64,000 nucleotides of DNA from Motilibacter aurantiacus (lineage in GTDB: Bacteria; Actinomycetota; Actinomycetes; Motilibacterales; Motilibacteraceae). The notes beneath the pieces are model-generated. The model made no database searches, had not been told where the DNA came from, and saw only the letters and a list, made by a program, of their open reading frames with translations. A program made the translations under genes and the position numbers. How positions within the stretch are numbered: position 1 is the stretch's first letter; each line of letters opens with the position of its first letter. Positions 60,861-64,000 of the stretch are shown here, piece by piece. The stretch is taken from NCBI RefSeq assembly GCF_011250645.1, contig NZ_JAANNO010000006.1, positions 206,762 through 270,761 of the forward strand, given 5' to 3'.

Positions 60861-61931
60861 ATGCGGCTTTCCCAGCAGGCGCTGCGGCGCCACGTCCTGC
60901 CCACGGCCCTCTGCGTGGGGCTGCTCACCTCGACGGGGGCCCTCGCCGTCCCCGCCCGCGCGGCCGACGGGCCGGTCACCGTCGTCGCGAGCGGGCTGAG
61001 CGGGCCGCGGCAGATCTCGTTCACCAGCGACAAGAAGCTCGTGGTGGCCGAGTCGGACGCCGGGCGCGTCACCGAGGTCGACGTGCGCAGCGGCAGGCGC
61101 ACGACACTCCTCAGCGGCATCCATGTCGCACAGGGGGTGGACGCCAGAGGCAGCGAGCTGTTCGTGACCCAGGGGCAGGCCTCGCTGCCGACCGGGGAGC
61201 CGGACATCGGCTCGACCACCGGACAGGACCTGCTCTCGGCCAAGGGCGGGCAGGCCGAGCAGCTGTCGGACCTGCGCGCGTTCGAGCTGGCGAACAACCC
61301 CGACGGCCAGCTGCACTTCGGCCCGGACGGGCGGCCGGTCGACTCGGTCTCCAACCCGTACTACGTGCTCGCGGACACCTCGCGCCTGCTCGTGGCCGAC
61401 GGGGGCGGCAACGACATCGTCCAGGTCGACCGGCGTACCGGCCGCACGCGCGCCTGGTTCGTGCCCCCGGTCATCACGACCGGCAGCTGCGCGACGCTCC
61501 CGCAGAACACGCCGGGCACCTTCGGCTGCGACCCGGTGCCGACCGGCATCGCGAAGGCGCCGGACGGGACGTACTGGGTCTCGACCTTCGGCGGCGAGGC
61601 CAGCGGCTCGGCCGTGCTCTACCACCTGACCCCGGCCGGCACGGTGATCGGGACGGTCACCGGCCTCAGCAACCTCACGGGCGTCGCGGTCGGGAACGAC
61701 GGCACGGTGTACGCCTCGCAGGCCCTCGCACCGCAGCAGGCCGGCCCTCCCGGCGCCGTGACCCGCATCTCGCCGGACGGGTCCCGCACCAGCGTCGCCG
61801 TGCCGTTCCCGACCGGTCTCGCGTACCGCGACGGCGCGCTGTACGTCGCCGCGCTCTCCCTCGCCGGGCCCGGGGCGGGCCAGGTCCTGCGCCTGGCCGA
61901 CGCGGCGTTCCCGGAGCCGGTCGGCGTCTGA
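60861..61931 (+). CDS. Secreted ScyD/ScyE family beta-propeller protein
   Basis: A 356-residue protein. A Sec signal (LPTALCVGLLTSTGALAVPARAA, cleavage near ARAADG) is followed by a propeller-like region with repeated VASGLSGPRQISFT, VDVRSGRRTT and GTPGTFGCDPVPTGIA and VGNDGTVYASQAL. The ScyD/ScyE family is named for genes in the scytonemin cluster, but most actinobacterial members have no known substrate. GAGAGG precedes ATG 60861. A hairpin at 60786-60801 precedes its promoter region. Extracellular. Confidence 0.88.
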   Translation: MRLSQQALRRHVLPTALCVGLLTSTGALAVPARAADGPVTVVASGLSGPRQISFTSDKKLVVAESDAGRVTEVDVRSGRRTTLLSGIHVAQGVDARGSELFVTQGQASLPTGEPDIGSTTGQDLLSAKGGQAEQLSDLRAFELANNPDGQLHFGPDGRPVDSVSNPYYVLADTSRLLVADGGGNDIVQVDRRTGRTRAWFVPPVITTGSCATLPQNTPGTFGCDPVPTGIAKAPDGTYWVSTFGGEASGSAVLYHLTPAGTVIGTVTGLSNLTGVAVGNDGTVYASQALAPQQAGPPGAVTRISPDGSRTSVAVPFPTGLAYRDGALYVAALSLAGPGAGQVLRLADAAFPEPVGV

Positions 61932-61956
61932 GGGCACACCTCGTACCCGTGCTGAT

Positions 61957-61998
61957 CACGGGTCGTGGCGTCGCCACGTCGGCGTGCCACGGCCCGTG
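61957..61998. terminator. Bidirectional hairpin terminator
   Basis: Arms CACGGGTCGTGGC (61957-61969) and GCCACGGCCCGTG (61986-61998), 13 bp with one T-G pair and a 16-base loop, between the convergent ScyD-like and DUF4166 genes. Confidence 0.72.
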
Positions 61999-62077
61999 AC
62001 GAGCGAGGGGGCTCCGGGGCGGCCCGGCCGCGAGAGCAGCCCCCAGGCCCTGCCGGTCGGCCTCGGCGCCGCATCGA

Positions 62078-62758
62078 TCAGCGCCGCGACTCCTCCCGCA
62101 GCGGGCGTACCGCGGCCGGCACCGCGTCCCCCACCACCCGCGGGAACTCGCAGGTGAACGTCCCCGAGTAGCCGAAGAGCGGGCCGAGGCGGCGGTTCGT
62201 GACCCGGACGTCGATCGTGAAGCACTGCCGCTCGTCGTCGTAGCTCTCCCGCAGGACGGCCGTGCCGGACAGCAGCAGCGGGAAACGGAAGCCGATCGGC
62301 CCCTCGTAGAACCGCTGGTCGCCGGACACGACCTGCAGGCTGCCGTCGGGAAGGACCGACGGGGTCAGGTCGACGGCGAGGTGCTGGTGGGTGCCGAGGT
62401 AGTCGAGCACGCGGCCGGGGCCGTCGGCGACGAGGGTGGCGTCGAAGCGGCGCCGCCGCCCCGGGCGCATCTCGAAGGTGCGCACGACGGTGACGGTCTC
62501 GCGCCCGTAGGAGTCGACGTAGGCGTAGCTGTCGACGGTGAACGGGACGTGGGTCCCCGTGCCGAGCACGAGGATGTTGCGCCACGAGCCCAGCCACAGG
62601 AACGGCAGCGTCCACCACGGGCCGTGCCAGACGCGGTCCATCACGCCGCGGCCCACGCACGAGTAGCCCGCCTCGGTCGACACGCCGAAGCGTCTGCGCA
62701 GCATCGGGTGCAGCCGCTCGGCCTCGCTGCCGAGTGCGGACAGGACGACAGAGCTCAC
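62078..62758 (-). CDS. DUF4166 domain protein
   Basis: A 226-residue protein. DUF4166 features: LHPMLRRRFGVSTEAGYSC, VDSYAYVDSYGRETVTVVRT, YEGPIGFRFPLLLSGTAVLR and FGYSGTFTCEF, a START-like fold often attached to or next to NAD(P)-binding or SRPBCC proteins. GTG 62758 overlaps the next gene's stop by 4 bp (GTGA). Function unknown; the two genes are likely one unit. Confidence 0.85.
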   Translation of the reverse strand: MSSVVLSALGSEAERLHPMLRRRFGVSTEAGYSCVGRGVMDRVWHGPWWTLPFLWLGSWRNILVLGTGTHVPFTVDSYAYVDSYGRETVTVVRTFEMRPGRRRRFDATLVADGPGRVLDYLGTHQHLAVDLTPSVLPDGSLQVVSGDQRFYEGPIGFRFPLLLSGTAVLRESYDDERQCFTIDVRVTNRRLGPLFGYSGTFTCEFPRVVGDAVPAAVRPLREESRR

Positions 62759-63522
62759 GGTCGGCTCCCAGGTGTCGACGGCGGGACGGGCTCGGGCAGC
62801 GTCGCGGCCGAGGCGGGCGGCCGCGCCGCCCGCATGCCCGGTGGGCGGCGCAGGCAGCGGCGCGCCGAGGGGACCAAGCGGCCGGTCGGGGCGAACGCCG
62901 CCACGGCGAGCAGCACGGCAGCCGCCCCCCGCCGGACCGGCCCCGGCCCGGCGCGCAGCAGCCGGGCCGCCGTCCCCACGGCGGCCCCGCGCAACGCCAC
63001 TGAGCCGAGCGCCCGGTTGCGCGCGGTGCCGGGGTCGACGCCCTCGTCGGCCCACAGCCGGAGCCGGTCGAAGCTCCAGGCGGTCGCCCAGCCGACGGCG
63101 GGGCGTACCAGCCACGGGTCGAGCAGCGGCCCGAGCCGCCCCCAGCCGGGCGTGTAGTCGTAGCCGGTGAGGAAGCGCGTCCCGCCCTCGACCGGCACGT
63201 AGCGCCAGTAGCCCGAGCCGCTGCCCAGCGGTGACAGCGCGTCGGCCGGCCGGAAGCGCAGCGCCGAGGTTCCGTGCCCCGCCGCGTCGCGGCGCTCCCC
63301 GACCGACACGCCGGTGCCGTGCAGCCGCAGGAGGGCGAGCCGGGGCGCGGGCAGGTCGAGCGCGTACGTGAACTGCCGTCGACCTGCCGGGTCGGCCGCT
63401 TCCGGCTCGATGGAGCTGAACCGCAGGTCCCACCGGGGATGCAGCACCGGGTCCTGGGTCAGCCACCACAGCCGCTCGGCCGAGCACCGCACGCGCGTCT
63501 CGACGTAGATCGGCTCGCCCAC
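62755..63522 (-). CDS. SRPBCC family protein
   Basis: A 255-residue protein. The first 140 residues have the START/SRPBCC pattern (VETRVRCSAERLWWLTQDPV, WDLRFSSIEPEAADP, YWRYVPVEGGTRFLTGYDYT); the second half is basic with a possible TM (AAAVLLAVAAFAPTG) and a Pro-rich tail. Coupled to the DUF4166 gene. GTG 63522 is chosen; no ribosome site is clear. May bind a hydrophobic ligand; no pathway genes are adjacent. Confidence 0.8.
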   Translation of the reverse strand: MGEPIYVETRVRCSAERLWWLTQDPVLHPRWDLRFSSIEPEAADPAGRRQFTYALDLPAPRLALLRLHGTGVSVGERRDAAGHGTSALRFRPADALSPLGSGSGYWRYVPVEGGTRFLTGYDYTPGWGRLGPLLDPWLVRPAVGWATAWSFDRLRLWADEGVDPGTARNRALGSVALRGAAVGTAARLLRAGPGPVRRGAAAVLLAVAAFAPTGRLVPSARRCLRRPPGMRAARPPASAATLPEPVPPSTPGSRP

Positions 63523-63558
63523 GGGCCGACCCTAGCGAGGGCCGGCCCGCGGGAGGCG

Positions 63559-64000
63559 TCAGCGGCGGCTCGCGGGCCGGGGCGTCGGCTTCGGGGAGGG
63601 CTTCGGCGTCGGCTTCGCGGTCACCCGGATCCTGACCGGCACCGACAGCACCTCCCCCACGCTCGCGACGAAGGACACGTCACTGGGCACCACGACCTTG
63701 ACCGTGGCGGCGCCGAGCCTGCCGCCGCGGACCGCGTACGTCGTCGGCCGGCCGCCGGCCAGCGGGGTGACCGTCACCGTCCCCGCGCCGCCCGGGACGA
63801 GCCCGCGCACGGTGACGGTGGCCCTCGTCCCCTCCACGACGGAGCGGGGCGCCGAGACCGACGGGTATGCCGGCACGTCCAGTGCCGCGCGCCCGACCGG
63901 GGAGGTGGCCACCTCGTTGGACGCGCGCACGGCCGCGCCGCGGCGGCCGGGGACGGTCTCGGAGAAGACGACGGAGCGGGCGTCGGCCGCGACGCGCCGG
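63559..64000 (-). CDS. Secreted Pro/Lys-tailed protein (3' part, cut by the window edge)
   Basis: The gene runs off the right edge; the 146 residues present include RVAADARSVVFSETVPGRR, NEVATSPVGRAALDVPAYPS and an Ig-like region (VEGTRATVTVRGLVPGG, GTVTVTPLAGGRPTTYAVRG), then a tail of KPTPKPSPKPTPRP. This is the pattern of cell-wall-associated or secreted actinobacterial proteins. The domain identity upstream is unseen. Most likely extracellular; no function is claimed. Confidence 0.7.
   Translation of the reverse strand, partial: RRVAADARSVVFSETVPGRRGAAVRASNEVATSPVGRAALDVPAYPSVSAPRSVVEGTRATVTVRGLVPGGAGTVTVTPLAGGRPTTYAVRGGRLGAATVKVVVPSDVSFVASVGEVLSVPVRIRVTAKPTPKPSPKPTPRPASRR

Noticed and set aside
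1..64000. tRNA or rRNA genes, insertion sequences and prophage
   Set aside because: No cloverleaf T-arm sequence, rRNA core, transposase, integrase or structural phage gene was seen on either strand.

Overview
The window is a chromosomal segment from a very GC-rich actinobacterium. Coding strand third positions are almost all G/C, GTG starts are common, genes are packed with many 4-bp GTGA/ATGA overlaps, and several families are actinobacterial hallmarks: SepH, DUF3710, DUF3159, DUF3093, DUF4193, DUF5998, CeoB/CeoC, RskA, and a ferrochelatase with Cys residues placed like the [2Fe-2S] ligands of actinobacterial enzymes. An orphan chemoreceptor suggests a motile lineage. The order from about 21.9 to 36.5 kb (TrmA-like methyltransferase, APC permease, ceoB, ceoC, DUF3159, OB-fold, DUF3710, dut, DUF3093, DUF4193, inositol phosphatase) follows, from memory, the M. 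tuberculosis Rv2689c-Rv2701c neighbourhood, with several local insertions. I cannot name the genus from sequence alone. No tRNA, rRNA, CRISPR array, transposase or prophage was seen.

1-16 kb is accessory and regulatory. An ECF41-type sigma gene cut by the left edge is coupled to an NmrA-like reductase and faces a frameshifted NDH-2 gene; the shared upstream region holds two exact TGTCACA-N16-CGTC elements in opposite orientation. Then come a TetR/MFS efflux pair, a VWA-MoxR-DUF58-VWA operon, an FRG-domain gene, an ArsR/SRPBCC pair, cobK-cobF, an LpqI-like GH3 glycosidase and an AKR/HxlR pair. 16-21 kb has a cyclase, a TetR/DrrAB-type ABC exporter pair and an FkbM methyltransferase.

21-36 kb is the conserved core block: RNA methyltransferase, KimA-like permease and CeoB/CeoC (potassium), dut and the small DUF families. 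It is interrupted by a decayed gene, ynfA, an RDD protein with a Q/G/Y-rich tail, a DUF885 peptidase-like gene and a gamma-carbonic-anhydrase-like gene. 36-44 kb covers haem (hemH/cpfC), an MFS carrier, and a wall/division block in which pgeF is divergent from murL-murD2, followed by sepH. MurD2 and MurL together are the alternative route that adds L-Glu to UDP-MurNAc-L-Ala and then epimerises it to D-Glu.

44-49.5 kb is the most intriguing part: a cytoplasmic subtilisin-like protease, an ECF sigma factor, a small soluble two-part protein and an 867-residue TPR-CHAT (caspase-like) protein, with the last three nearly contiguous. It resembles in logic a protease-controlled sigma switch, but without CRISPR. 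The window ends with an MCP, the leftward operon pat-like / DUF5998 / phosphodiesterase / tdk / sigK / rskA, a rightward topoisomerase IV A gene, a secreted ScyD-like propeller, two START-like genes and a secreted Pro-rich protein cut by the right edge.
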